NCBI GenBank assembly: GCA_001817345.1
Contig: MHIE01000008.1
Coordinates: 1-36,066, forward strand
Direction of reading: 5' to 3'
Origin: Candidatus Buchananbacteria bacterium RIFCSPHIGHO2_01_FULL_44_11
GTDB taxonomy: Bacteria; Patescibacteriota; Patescibacteriia; Buchananbacterales; UBA6539
Length of the DNA stretch: 36,066 nucleotides
Part shown: piece after piece, positions 8,646 through 15,054 of the stretch
Numbering within the stretch: the stretch's first letter is position 1
How the letters are laid out: the number at the start of each line of letters is the position of its first letter
The notes under the pieces: model-generated
Databases searched by the model: none
The model's input: only the letters and a program-made list of their open reading frames with translations
What the model was told of the DNA's origin: nothing
Made by a program: the position numbers and the translations under genes

Positions 8646-9005
8646 TGAGGGATAAATGAACACTGGTGTTCATTTGAACCGAGCGACGCGATTTTATGGG
8701 GCAGTCTTGTAGTGAGCTCGCCGAAGGCGAATTAGACTAGGGCTAAAATCCATACAATCGCTAGTAAGTTATATTTGTTACTATATTTTGGGGATCGTCC
8801 AAGCCGGCAGGACGCCACGCTCTGAACGTGGAAATTGAGGTTCTCCGACACTAAATTTGCTATGAGAGCATGCGCCAAAGGCTAGCCAGAGGTCGGCAGG
8901 CGCATCAGCCCCTGGCTGAGATTCGCCTCTGGCGGAGAATCTTCGTCCCCGAGTAAGACCCACGTGAGCGAGTCAAACGAGGAGAAGCGAAAAAAAATTT
9001 AAAGT
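8646..9005. other. 360-bp gene-free gap: palindromes and a candidate structured RNA
   Basis: No ORF here looks real. The left part holds a near-perfect palindrome (AAATGAACAC-TG-GTGTTCATTT, about 8654-8675) and an imperfect inverted repeat pairing GATTTTATGG with CCATACAATC (about 8690-8765). The right part, 8790-8950, is G+C-rich and has several nested hairpins (see separate entry). The histidine phosphatase gene follows. Confidence 0.6.
8790..8950 (+). ncRNA. Candidate structured RNA upstream of the phosphatase gene
   Basis: About 160 nt can fold as follows: closing stem GGGGA (8790-8794)/TCCCC (8946-8950); CGTCC (8796-8800)/GGACG (8810-8814); CCACG (8815-8819)/CGTGG (8827-8831); ATGCGCC (8870-8876)/GGCGCAT (8899-8905); GATTC-GCC (8920-8927)/GGC...GAATC (8931-8941). 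A -10-like TATATT (8782-8787) ends just before it, but I see no good -35. It matches no RNA family I know. It could be a non-coding RNA, a leader element, or a decayed repeat. The strand is inferred from the -10 only. Confidence 0.3.
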
Positions 9006-9527
9006 ATGAAGATTTATTTTGCCACTCACGCCACTTCAACGGATAATGAAAATGGTTTAGCGTCCGGTTGGTCTGATCCAAAACTTTCAGCTTTAGGTCA
9101 AAAGCAAGCGAAGGCTTTGGCTAGCTATTTTGAAAATATACCGCTTGACCTGATTTGCGTCTCTGACTTAAAGCGTGCTCAACAAACAGTCCGACTGGCG
9201 TTTGGTGCTAAGTTTCCAGTCTTATTTGATTCTCGGCTGCGGGAAATTAATTATGGCGACTATACCGGCCGGCCGGCGGCTGAAGTTGATTCTCTCAGAT
9301 TAGAGATGATTGATAAACCTTTTCCCGGTGGGGAAAGTTATCAGCAAGCCATGACCCGGCTCCATCAGTTTTATCGTGAGCTAAAAGAAGCCCATTCAGA
9401 GAAAACCGTATTAATTATTGGTCACCGGGCAACCCAATATGGCCTGGATACTCTGGTGCTGGGCAAAGATTTAGTCCAAGTGATCCGGCCCTTGGTTTGG
9501 CAGCCCTATTGGGAATATGATTTTTAG
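9006..9527 (+). CDS. Histidine phosphatase family protein (PhoE/GpmB-like)
   Basis: This is a cytoplasmic 173-aa member of the histidine phosphatase superfamily, which removes phosphate through a phospho-histidine intermediate. The nucleophile His8 is present, but the usual RHG motif reads THA (FATHATS), so the motif Arg and Gly are replaced. The other pocket residues are visible: Arg57 in DLKRAQQT, Glu80 in REINYGDYTG, and His140 in IIGHRAT. The length fits small SixA/PhoE-like enzymes. The substrate is unknown. ATG 9006 has no Shine-Dalgarno sequence. It is flanked by the candidate RNA and the HU gene and is probably monocistronic. Confidence 0.85.
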   Translation: MKIYFATHATSTDNENGLASGWSDPKLSALGQKQAKALASYFENIPLDLICVSDLKRAQQTVRLAFGAKFPVLFDSRLREINYGDYTGRPAAEVDSLRLEMIDKPFPGGESYQQAMTRLHQFYRELKEAHSEKTVLIIGHRATQYGLDTLVLGKDLVQVIRPLVWQPYWEYDF

Positions 9528-9571
9528 CTTTTGGCAATTTGAAGACCGGTTGACAACCTTGTTAATAAAGA

Positions 9572-9600
9572 TTGGCAAAAGATTTAAGTTTTGCTATAAT
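9572..9600 (+). promoter_or_regulatory. Strong promoter of the HU gene
   Basis: TTGGCA (9572-9577), exactly 17 bp, and TATAAT (9595-9600) with an upstream TGC (extended -10). A second TTGACA at 9550-9555 is too far away to pair with this -10. A strong promoter suits an abundant nucleoid protein. Confidence 0.8.
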
Positions 9601-9648
9601 AACGGTGGGTAAAACTAACTTTTAAAAATTAATACTTAAAGAGAAATT

Positions 9649-9930
9649 ATGGCTAAAATGACCAAATCTCAGCTTATGCAGGCCTTGGCCGACAAGACCC
9701 AGATGAGCAAAAAGGATGTCATCAACCTGCTGGAGCAGCTAACAACGCTGGCTTACAGCGAAGTTAAAAAGAGTGGTGAGTTCGTTGTGCCTGGCATCGG
9801 CAAGCTTGTCAAAGTCAATCGCAAAGCCAGAATGGGTCGGAATCCGGCCACTGGTGCATCAATCCAGATTCCCGCCAAGACTGTGGTTAAGTTCCGCGTC
9901 GCCAAAGCGGCTAAAGAAGCGGTACTGTAA
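9649..9930 (+). CDS. hup: HU-family DNA-binding protein
   Basis: This 93-aa histone-like protein binds and bends DNA without strong sequence preference and compacts the chromosome. The HU/IHF body is complete: the N-terminal helices (MTKSQLMQALADKTQMSKKDV), the GEFVVPGIGKL turn, and the DNA-binding arm with GRNPATG and the Ile-Pro of IQIPAK. Codon choice leans to C/G-ending codons, as expected for high expression. That choice resembles the orphan small genes and the surface-protein gene rather than typical neighbours. It has its own strong promoter and a perfect terminator, so it is monocistronic. Confidence 0.96.
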   Translation: MAKMTKSQLMQALADKTQMSKKDVINLLEQLTTLAYSEVKKSGEFVVPGIGKLVKVNRKARMGRNPATGASIQIPAKTVVKFRVAKAAKEAVL

Positions 9931-9956
9931 ACAGACGCTTATTTTTAGCAAAAAAA

Positions 9957-9993
9957 TGTAGAAACGCCCCAAAGGGGCGTTTCTACATTTTTG
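9957..9993 (+). terminator. Rho-independent terminator after the HU gene
   Basis: A perfect 14-bp stem, TGTAGAAACGCCCC/GGGGCGTTTCTACA, with loop AAA, flanked by an A run and a T run. It could work in both directions. Confidence 0.92.
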
Positions 9994-10054
9994 TTTATGG
10001 TTTTCTTTGCTATAATATAGATATCATTAGGCCAAAAAATTTTAAGCTTTTTTT

Positions 10055-11404
10055 ATGGCACAAAGAAAAAATCAGCCCGCGGCCTGGGTGCTAGCGGTCG
10101 ACATGGGTTATGGTCATCAGCGGGCGGCCCATCCTTTAGATTATCTGGCGGTCGGCGGTGAAGTGATCTTAGCCAATACTTACCGAGGTATTCCCAAAAA
10201 AGATCAGCTGGTTTGGGAACAGAGCCGGCGTTTTTATGAATTTATCTCTCGTTTTAAAAACGTGCCGTTAGTGGGTGAAAAAATTTTTGAATTTTATGAC
10301 AAGCTTCAATCAATCCCTCAATTTTATCCGCGGCGCGATTTGTCAAAACCTAATTTTCAGCTTCGCCAAATTTATCAACTCATAAAAAATCAGGACTGGG
10401 GTCGGCATTTGATTAACCGGTTAGCCAAAAATCCTTTGCCTTTAATCACCACTTTTTTTGTCACGGCTTTCATGGCCGAAGAATTTAATTACCCCGGGGA
10501 GATTTATTGTTTAGTGACTGACACTGACATCAGCCGGGCTTGGGCGCCGCTTTACCCCAACCTTAGCCGGATTAATTATTTTGCCCCGAGTTACCGGGTG
10601 GTGGAAAGATTAATTCTTTACGGCGTTTCCGCCGATAGAATTCACCTGACCGGCTTTCCCTTGCCGATGGAAAATATCGGCGGTCTAGAGACAAAAATTT
10701 TGCGTCAGGACATTGCCCGCCGCTTGGTCAATTTGGATCCGGCGGGTCGTTATCGCAATCGTTATCAAGCAATCGTTAAAAAATATTTGGGGATTAAGAA
10801 TCTGCCTCAGAAAAGTGGTCATCTTTTGACCCTGATGTTTGCCGTCGGGGGAGCGGGCGCTCAAAAAGAAATCGGCGCGGAGATTGTCAAAAGTCTAAAA
10901 GTAAAAATCAAACAAAAAAGGATAAAAGTTGTTTTAGTCGCCGGCATTCACAACAGTGTTAGCAGTTTTTTTAGGCAAGTCGCCATTGACAATGGCTTGC
11001 GAGAAGAGATTGGTCATGGTTTGGAAATTATTTTTTCGGGTAATAAAGAAGATTATTTCAATAAATTTGACCAAGCTCTTAGGGCGACGGACATTTTATG
11101 GACTAAGCCTTCGGAATTGTCTTTTTATACGGCTTTAGGTCTGCCGATTATCATTGCGCCGCCGATTGGTTCTCAGGAATTGTTTAACCGCAAGTGGTTA
11201 CGGACCATTGGCTGCGGTGTTAATCAGTATGAACCCGAGTACACTCATGAGTGGCTGTTTGATTGGGTTAATTCCGGCTGGCTGGCCGAAGCGACAATGC
11301 AGGGGTTTATTGAGGCGCCGAAATTCGGCACTTATAACATTGAAAAAATTATCAGTAAAAAACCTGAAGAAGCTAAGGAAGTTAAAACTATTTTGCAGTA
11401 TTAA
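10055..11404 (+). CDS. GT-B fold glycosyltransferase-like protein (MGDG-synthase/MurG-like)
   Basis: This 449-aa protein has no signal peptide. The N-terminal VLAVDMGYGHQRAAHPL resembles the Gly-rich GxGH..AA loop of MGDG synthases and other GT28 enzymes. The C-terminal ILWTKPSELSFYTALGLPIIIAPPIGSQELFN resembles their nucleotide-sugar site (TKPGG.T..EA...P.I...PGQE..N). It would therefore transfer a sugar to a lipid or other acceptor at the inner membrane face. The Gly-Gly of the C-terminal motif reads SE, so activity or donor may differ. An extended -10 (TGC-TATAAT, 10011-10016) lies upstream and a terminator (11462-11491) follows. The family assignment is by motif resemblance only. Confidence 0.6.
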   Translation: MAQRKNQPAAWVLAVDMGYGHQRAAHPLDYLAVGGEVILANTYRGIPKKDQLVWEQSRRFYEFISRFKNVPLVGEKIFEFYDKLQSIPQFYPRRDLSKPNFQLRQIYQLIKNQDWGRHLINRLAKNPLPLITTFFVTAFMAEEFNYPGEIYCLVTDTDISRAWAPLYPNLSRINYFAPSYRVVERLILYGVSADRIHLTGFPLPMENIGGLETKILRQDIARRLVNLDPAGRYRNRYQAIVKKYLGIKNLPQKSGHLLTLMFAVGGAGAQKEIGAEIVKSLKVKIKQKRIKVVLVAGIHNSVSSFFRQVAIDNGLREEIGHGLEIIFSGNKEDYFNKFDQALRATDILWTKPSELSFYTALGLPIIIAPPIGSQELFNRKWLRTIGCGVNQYEPEYTHEWLFDWVNSGWLAEATMQGFIEAPKFGTYNIEKIISKKPEEAKEVKTILQY

Positions 11405-11461
11405 TTAAAAAAAATGGGACTAAGCCGGTGCTTAATCCTCAAGAGAACATTTGCCTCTGTG

Positions 11462-11491
11462 GAGTGCTGTTTAGGCAGCACTCTTTTTTTT
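11462..11491 (+). terminator. Terminator after the GT-B gene, overlapping the end of the opposite gene
   Basis: Stem GAGTGCTG (11462-11469)/CAGCACTC (11476-11483), then eight T. The T run encodes, on the minus strand, part of the Lys tail of the convergent gene, so the terminator and that coding end share bases. Confidence 0.8.
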
Positions 11492-11878
11492 GTGCTTGTG
11501 ATGATGATTTTTTTCCCGGCCATTTTTTTTGGCCGGTTTGAGTGAGGGTAAGAGCAGCAAATAAGCCTGGCCGGCTTCAGCTTTTGTTTGGGCAATAAGC
11601 TGGGTGCGCCGGGCGTCGAAATGGATGGCCAGAACCCGGAATCTTCTGCCGGTGAGGGTAAAAGTCTTGCCGTGACGATCTTTCAATTCAGCCAAAACGT
11701 GGTCGACTTCTATTCCGCCCTCGGCGGCAGTTTCAAGAAAGGCTTGAATCATCGCCTTCTCTCCTTCACCCGTCGGACAGGGCCGGTCACGGCCCAGCAG
11801 TAAAGTGCAGGCAACGATTACCCTGTGACCATTGTTGGTGGCACCGCCGTTACGATGCAAGGCAATACCTTTAAACAT
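11471..11878 (-). CDS. Orphan small protein with His/Lys-rich tail, 135 aa
   Basis: I do not recognise this family. The start at 11878 is set by AAGGAGG (11889-11895) 10 nt upstream. The protein has no membrane segment. The body (about residues 1-110) mixes short strands and a helix around EKAMIQAFLETAAEGG, and contains the basic stretch RHGKTFTLTGRRFRV. The last 25 residues are strongly basic (KKNGREKNHHHKHKKK), suggesting nucleic-acid, metal or polyanion contact (inference). It has its own promoter (11936-11965). Third positions are C/G-rich, unlike the neighbours. The 3' end overlaps the terminator of the convergent gene. Confidence 0.7.
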   Translation of the reverse strand: MFKGIALHRNGGATNNGHRVIVACTLLLGRDRPCPTGEGEKAMIQAFLETAAEGGIEVDHVLAELKDRHGKTFTLTGRRFRVLAIHFDARRTQLIAQTKAEAGQAYLLLLPSLKPAKKNGREKNHHHKHKKKSAA

Positions 11879-11935
11879 TATCGGCCTCCCTCCTTGCGTT
11901 TTGACTTTTATTTTTTGATTGATGAGCGGTTTTAA

Positions 11936-11965
11936 AGCATAGCATATCCCAATTTAGTGCGTCAA
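11936..11965 (-). promoter_or_regulatory. Promoter of orphan gene 11471-11878
   Basis: Reading the minus strand: TTGACG (11965-11960), an 18-bp spacer, and TATGCT (11941-11936) with TGC before it. Confidence 0.6.
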
Positions 11966-11967
11966 AC

Positions 11968-11998
11968 AAAAAACACTTCAATTCAAGAAGCGTTTTTT
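11968..11998 (-). terminator. Terminator downstream of tRNA-Pro
   Basis: AAAAAACACTTC (11968-11979) and GAAGCGTTTTTT (11987-11998) pair with one mismatch. On the minus strand the stem ends in six T, which fits the end of the tRNA transcript. It could be bidirectional. Confidence 0.65.
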
Positions 11999-12005
11999 GG
12001 TCGGG

Positions 12006-12106
12006 CCACCACACCAACTTTCATTTAATGACGGTGGTGTGTATTGGTGTGATACAAATATTTTTAAACGGATTCGCTTATTTTTTTATAGCAGTTGGTG
12101 TGGTGG
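12006..12106. repeat. Inverted repeat and tRNA-end direct repeat beside tRNA-Pro
   Basis: CCACCACACCAACT (12006-12019) and AGTTGGTGTGGTGG (12093-12106) are perfect 14-bp inverted repeats; the right arm includes the CCA end of the tRNA gene. In addition, TGGTCGGGC (the tRNA 3' end, 12104-12112) recurs as a direct repeat at 11998-12006. A related GGTGGTGTGTATTGGTGTG lies between the arms. Confidence 0.7.
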
Positions 12107-12180
12107 TCGGGCTGGTGGGATTCGAACCCACGACCTCATCGTCCCGAACGATGCGCGCTAGCCAGCTGCGCTACAGCCCG
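12104..12180 (-). tRNA. tRNA-Pro (anticodon CGG), CCA encoded
   Basis: The complete cloverleaf is 77 nt. Acceptor stem CGGGCTG/CAGCCCG, D arm GCGC...GCGC, anticodon stem CATCG/CGATG with loop TTCGGGA (anticodon CGG after U33), T arm GTGGG-TTCGAAT-CCCAC, discriminator A and an encoded CCA. It decodes CCG. It is transcribed from the minus-strand promoter at 12323-12351, together with the remnant upstream. Confidence 0.95.
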
Positions 12181-12239
12181 ATTTAAGGAAATTTGTTTGT
12201 CTATAATTAAGCACCTTTACCCGCCGCAGTTCCGATGAA

Positions 12240-12302
12240 GTCGGAACGTAGGTGGGCGAAGCGTGCTCCGCCCGCTGACGGACAATTACGCTACACCCCG
12301 CT
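12240..12302 (-). pseudogene. Truncated tRNA 5' portion fused to a palindromic repeat
   Basis: On the minus strand, GCGGGGTGTAGCGTAATTGTC (from 12302 down to about 12282) looks like the acceptor and D-arm start of a tRNA. Instead of continuing, it runs into palindromic sequence (GTTCCGACTTCATCGGAAC and GGGCG...CGCCC). There is no anticodon or T arm in order. The good promoter just upstream suggests a former first tRNA of this transcript. The identity of the lost tRNA cannot be told. Confidence 0.45.
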
Positions 12303-12322
12303 AAAGTAACCGAATACAAATT

Positions 12323-12351
12323 ATTCTAGTTCTTTTCTGGTTTTAAATCAA
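12323..12351 (-). promoter_or_regulatory. Promoter of the tRNA transcript
   Basis: On the minus strand: TTGATT (12351-12346), 17 bp, TAGAAT (12328-12323). It directs transcription into the truncated tRNA and then tRNA-Pro. Confidence 0.65.
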
Positions 12352-12367
12352 GGCATTAAATTTTTGT

Positions 12368-12395
12368 AAAAAAAGACCGCCTTTGCGGGGCGGCC
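12368..12395 (-). terminator. Terminator of orphan membrane-protein gene 12441-12881
   Basis: On the minus strand: GGCCGCC (12395-12389), loop, GGCGGTC (12381-12375), then a run of seven T. Confidence 0.85.
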
Positions 12396-12440
12396 ATTGA
12401 GGGCAAATTCATCGCAGGGACGAATTTTCCTCGTTTTGGG

Positions 12441-12881
12441 CTATTCTTCGATTTTCCTCATCTCAAAATAGGCCCAGAATGAAGATCGTTTGATTGTGCG
12501 AGTGTACCGCAAGAGTACACCCGGAACTAACAGTAGCGCCCAAAGAAAGCTGGGCGCGACCTTGGGTAGCGATCCCGGCCATTGGTCGGGATGGATCCCG
12601 TCGGCAAGACACAGGATTCCGCCACATAATGCCCAAAGCAGGGCAGCCCACCCCAAGGGGTAGAGAATGTGGATGACCGGTGTGATTGCCGCGGCCAGGA
12701 AACGCTTGATAGCGCTCCGGTGAAAAACGATGTCCCGACGGAAGAACAGGACGAAGATGGCGGTGGCAGTGGCTGCCCCCAATCCGTATTGGCCCAGATA
12801 AAACGGCAGGCCAACGAGGAACAGGGCGACGGCCAGAACCATAACATCTTCCAGAGTGAACTGGTGCAGTGACTGCTTCAT
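12441..12881 (-). CDS. Orphan integral membrane protein, 146 aa
   Basis: I do not recognise this family. I use the internal ATG at 12881 (MKQSLHQF...) instead of the track's 12953, because AAGGAG (12889-12894) lies 7 nt upstream and a strong promoter (12944-12972) would start transcription inside the longer ORF. About four hydrophobic segments are visible: near residues 12-27, 30-46, 60-85 and 107-125. The termini look cytoplasmic, with basic stretches RRD and RYTRTIKRS and an acidic end (EMRKIEE). It is a single-gene unit with its own terminator and C/G-rich third positions. Its role is unknown. Confidence 0.72.
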   Translation of the reverse strand: MKQSLHQFTLEDVMVLAVALFLVGLPFYLGQYGLGAATATAIFVLFFRRDIVFHRSAIKRFLAAAITPVIHILYPLGWAALLWALCGGILCLADGIHPDQWPGSLPKVAPSFLWALLLVPGVLLRYTRTIKRSSFWAYFEMRKIEE

Positions 12882-12943
12882 CAGGTTTCTCCTTAGCAGC
12901 GGGAACTGGAGCGAGTATACCCGTGGTTTTAGGGTATGCTGAT

Positions 12944-12972
12944 ATAATAACATATTTAGATAATTTTGTCAA
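12944..12972 (-). promoter_or_regulatory. Promoter of orphan gene 12441-12881
   Basis: On the minus strand: TTGACA (12972-12967), exactly 17 bp, TATTAT (12949-12944) with a TGT just before it (extended -10). This is one of the best promoters in the window. Confidence 0.75.
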
Positions 12973-13070
12973 TGGTAGGCGGCTTTGACCAAGTGGGTGA
13001 TTAAAGGTAAAATATAATAGCTTTTAAAGGCTTTAAATAGCCTTGGTTTGTCTTTTTTCTTATATTTTTT

Positions 13071-14321
13071 ATGGAAGACCTATTTGATCAACAACTTAAT
13101 CAAGATCTCAAAACTCGTGCGCCTTTAGCCGATCGTCTGCGGCCGCAAACACTGGAAGACTTTGTCGGTCAAAAAGAGATTGTTGGTCAAGGTAAGCTTT
13201 TGCGCCAGGCCCTGGAACGCGATGAAATTCCCTCAATGATTTTTTGGGGTCCGCCCGGAGTGGGTAAAAGTACTTTGGCTCGGATTATTGCCAATTTAAC
13301 CAAGTCAGATTTTGTCCAGTTTTCAGCGGTTGCTTCCGGAGTGAAAGAATTTCGGGCGGTGATTAAAGCCGCCGAAGAACGGCGTAAATTTCATCAGCAG
13401 CGGACCATTCTTTTTATTGACGAAATCCATCGCTGGAATAAAGCTCAACAGGACGGTTTGTTGCCTTACGTCGAAAAAGGGGTGATTACTTTAATTGGCG
13501 CGACGACCGAAAATCCGAGCTTTGAAGTTAATTCCGCGCTTTTGTCTCGTTGCCGGGTTTTTGTTTTGAATCAACTGACCGAACATGATTTGGAACTAAT
13601 TTTAAACCGTTCCTTAAAACAAGGCTTTGGTGACTTGCGGATTGAAGTCAGTGATCAAACGCTGCGTTTTTTGGCCAGCATGGCCAATGGTGATGCCCGG
13701 ATCGCTTTAAACGCTTTGGAGTTTGCCGTCGGCGCGGTCAAGCCGGACGAACGCGGCCGGATTATCCTTGATCAAGAAATTATCAAAGAAGCTTTGCAAA
13801 AATCTCATTATTTGTACGATAAAGACGGCGAGCAGCATTACAACCTGATTTCCGCTTTGCATAAATCGGTTCGCGGCGGCAACGCTGACGCCGCTTTGTA
13901 CTGGTTGGGCCGGATGTTGGAAGCCGGCGAAGATCCGCTTTATGTTGCCCGCCGGCTGATTCGGCTGGCGGTTGAAGATATCGGTTTGGCCAATTCCGCC
14001 GCCCTGGAGCAAGCGGTGGCTTGTTATCAAGGCTGTCATTTTTTAGGCATGCCAGAGTGCGATATTATTTTAGCCCAATGCGTGGTCTATTTGACCAAGT
14101 CAAAAAAATCAGTTGCTATTTACCAGGCCTATGGCCAGGTCAAGCAAGACGTCAAAAATACCATGGATGAACCGGTGCCGCTTCATTTGCGCAACGCGCC
14201 GACAAAATTAATGAAAGAACTAGGCTACGGTCAAGATTATAAATATTCGCCTGATTACGACTGGCGGGAAGATCAGGAGTATTTACCCGATAAATTGAAA
14301 GGTAATAAATATTTACGTTAA
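13071..14321 (+). CDS. rarA: Replication-associated recombination protein A (RarA/MgsA)
   Basis: This 416-aa clamp-loader-like AAA+ ATPase acts at stalled replication forks and binds ssDNA ends. It has Walker A GPPGVGKST at about 60-68, Walker B with the following helix ILFIDEIHRWNKAQQD at about 114-129, and sensor 1 LIGATTENPSFEVNSALLSRCRVF. The C-terminal tetramerisation part contains KSVRGGNADAALYWLGRMLEAGEDPLYVARRL, a RarA hallmark. The length is normal for the family (about 420-450). A TATAAT lies at 13013-13018, but no matching -35 is at proper spacing. There is no Shine-Dalgarno sequence before the ATG. Confidence 0.96.
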   Translation: MEDLFDQQLNQDLKTRAPLADRLRPQTLEDFVGQKEIVGQGKLLRQALERDEIPSMIFWGPPGVGKSTLARIIANLTKSDFVQFSAVASGVKEFRAVIKAAEERRKFHQQRTILFIDEIHRWNKAQQDGLLPYVEKGVITLIGATTENPSFEVNSALLSRCRVFVLNQLTEHDLELILNRSLKQGFGDLRIEVSDQTLRFLASMANGDARIALNALEFAVGAVKPDERGRIILDQEIIKEALQKSHYLYDKDGEQHYNLISALHKSVRGGNADAALYWLGRMLEAGEDPLYVARRLIRLAVEDIGLANSAALEQAVACYQGCHFLGMPECDIILAQCVVYLTKSKKSVAIYQAYGQVKQDVKNTMDEPVPLHLRNAPTKLMKELGYGQDYKYSPDYDWREDQEYLPDKLKGNKYLR

Positions 14322-14353
14322 AAAAAATACCATACCGCAGATATACTACGGTA
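14321..14353 (-). terminator. Terminator of orphan gene 14466-14828
   Basis: On the minus strand: TACCGTAG (14353-14346)/CTGCGGTA (14340-14333), followed after four bases by a T run. It abuts the rarA stop codon. A GC-rich palindromic patch at about 14410-14460 (GGCAGGCGG...CCGCCTG) lies between it and the gene. Confidence 0.55.
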
Positions 14354-14465
14354 CGGACAACAATGCTCGGAAAGGGCTGATTTATGCCGCCACCAAATTA
14401 TTTATTTTTAAGGCAGGCGGCACCCCGCCTGTCCCGCAGAATGCGGTGGCCAACGGCGGTGGCTG

Positions 14466-14828
14466 TCAGCTAGGTACAGTGATTGAGTTCGGGTTGATGC
14501 CCATACCCTTGGCGATGATTTGAATCATCTTGGCATCATCTACACCGTCGAGAGCCGATATGACCACTTTCGCCCCGACAGTACCAACGGCACTGGGGAT
14601 GAACTCAATCTTGATTGTCCCGGCCGGGGATTTGGGGTCTGATGTTACTCTGACCTCAATAATTTCCTCCTTCAGGCGGAAATTATCAATCAGAATCCGT
14701 CTGATTTTTCCCGGTTCAATTGGGCCAGGAGTATGGCAAGCGAGGGTGTAATCCATTTTTCCGTTTGTCGGTAGGCCATTAGGCTGCATCATTGGTGCGG
14801 GGTTATAGTCAGTGCCTCTGGCTGCCAT
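14466..14828 (-). CDS. Orphan small protein of unknown function, 120 aa
   Basis: I do not recognise this family. The start is set at ATG 14828 (MAARGTDYN...) because AAAGGAGG (14840-14847) lies 11 nt upstream. The track's longer start at 14924 would read back into a MITE-like element and through the promoter. The N-terminal 40 residues are Pro/Asn/Gly-rich and probably disordered. The rest alternates strands and helices (IRRILIDNFRLKEEIIEVRVTSD; GTIKIEFIPSAVGTVGAKVVISALDG; AKMIQIIAKGMGI), like a small alpha/beta domain. It has no membrane segment. It has its own promoter and terminator and C/G-rich third positions, like the other three orphan genes. Confidence 0.7.
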   Translation of the reverse strand: MAARGTDYNPAPMMQPNGLPTNGKMDYTLACHTPGPIEPGKIRRILIDNFRLKEEIIEVRVTSDPKSPAGTIKIEFIPSAVGTVGAKVVISALDGVDDAKMIQIIAKGMGINPNSITVPS

Positions 14829-14889
14829 GTTTATTTGCCCCTCCTTTGGGCTAGAAAGAACGTGAAAATCGAATTGAGGTAATGTATTA

Positions 14890-14917
14890 ATAATATATAA
14901 ATATTTTATTATGTCAA
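14890..14917 (-). promoter_or_regulatory. Promoter of orphan gene 14466-14828, abutting a MITE-like end
   Basis: On the minus strand: TTGACA (14917-14912), 16 bp, TATTAT (14895-14890). The -35 box overlaps the TCAAG repeat that flanks the element at 14919-15054. Confidence 0.55.
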
Positions 14918-14918
14918 G

Positions 14919-15054
14919 CCCCACACCTTTTGAGCACCGTTTTGGTCAGTTTAGGGGGCAAAAACAAAAAGTCATTTTACCCATAATGTAAGGGATAAAA
15001 AATAGGGAAAATTATCAATGATTATTAGGTAGCAAGTGCTCAAAAGGTGCGGGG
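14919..15054. mobile_element. MITE-like element: 19-bp terminal inverted repeats, 5-bp flanking direct repeat
   Basis: The left end CCCCACACCTTTTGAGCAC (14919-14937) and the right end (reverse complement CCCCGCACCTTTTGAGCAC, 15036-15054) match at 18 of 19 positions. TCAAG occurs directly outside both ends (14914-14918 and 15055-15059), as expected for a 5-bp target-site duplication. The 136-bp body has no ORF. It contains a further inner palindrome, TTACCCATAATGTAAGGGATAA. No transposase is present, so this would be a non-autonomous element. Confidence 0.7.

Noticed and set aside
9550-9600. TTGACA at 9550 as the -35 of the HU promoter
   Set aside because: It is 39 bp from the TATAAT. TTGGCA at 9572 gives the correct 17-bp spacing.
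12463-12972. Long overlapping ORFs in other frames of gene 12441-12881 (169 aa, 106 aa, 67 aa, 60 aa)
   Set aside because: Only the 12441 frame has the strong SD, promoter placement, terminator and a sensible membrane-protein pattern. The others are Arg/Pro-rich shadows of GC-rich coding sequence.
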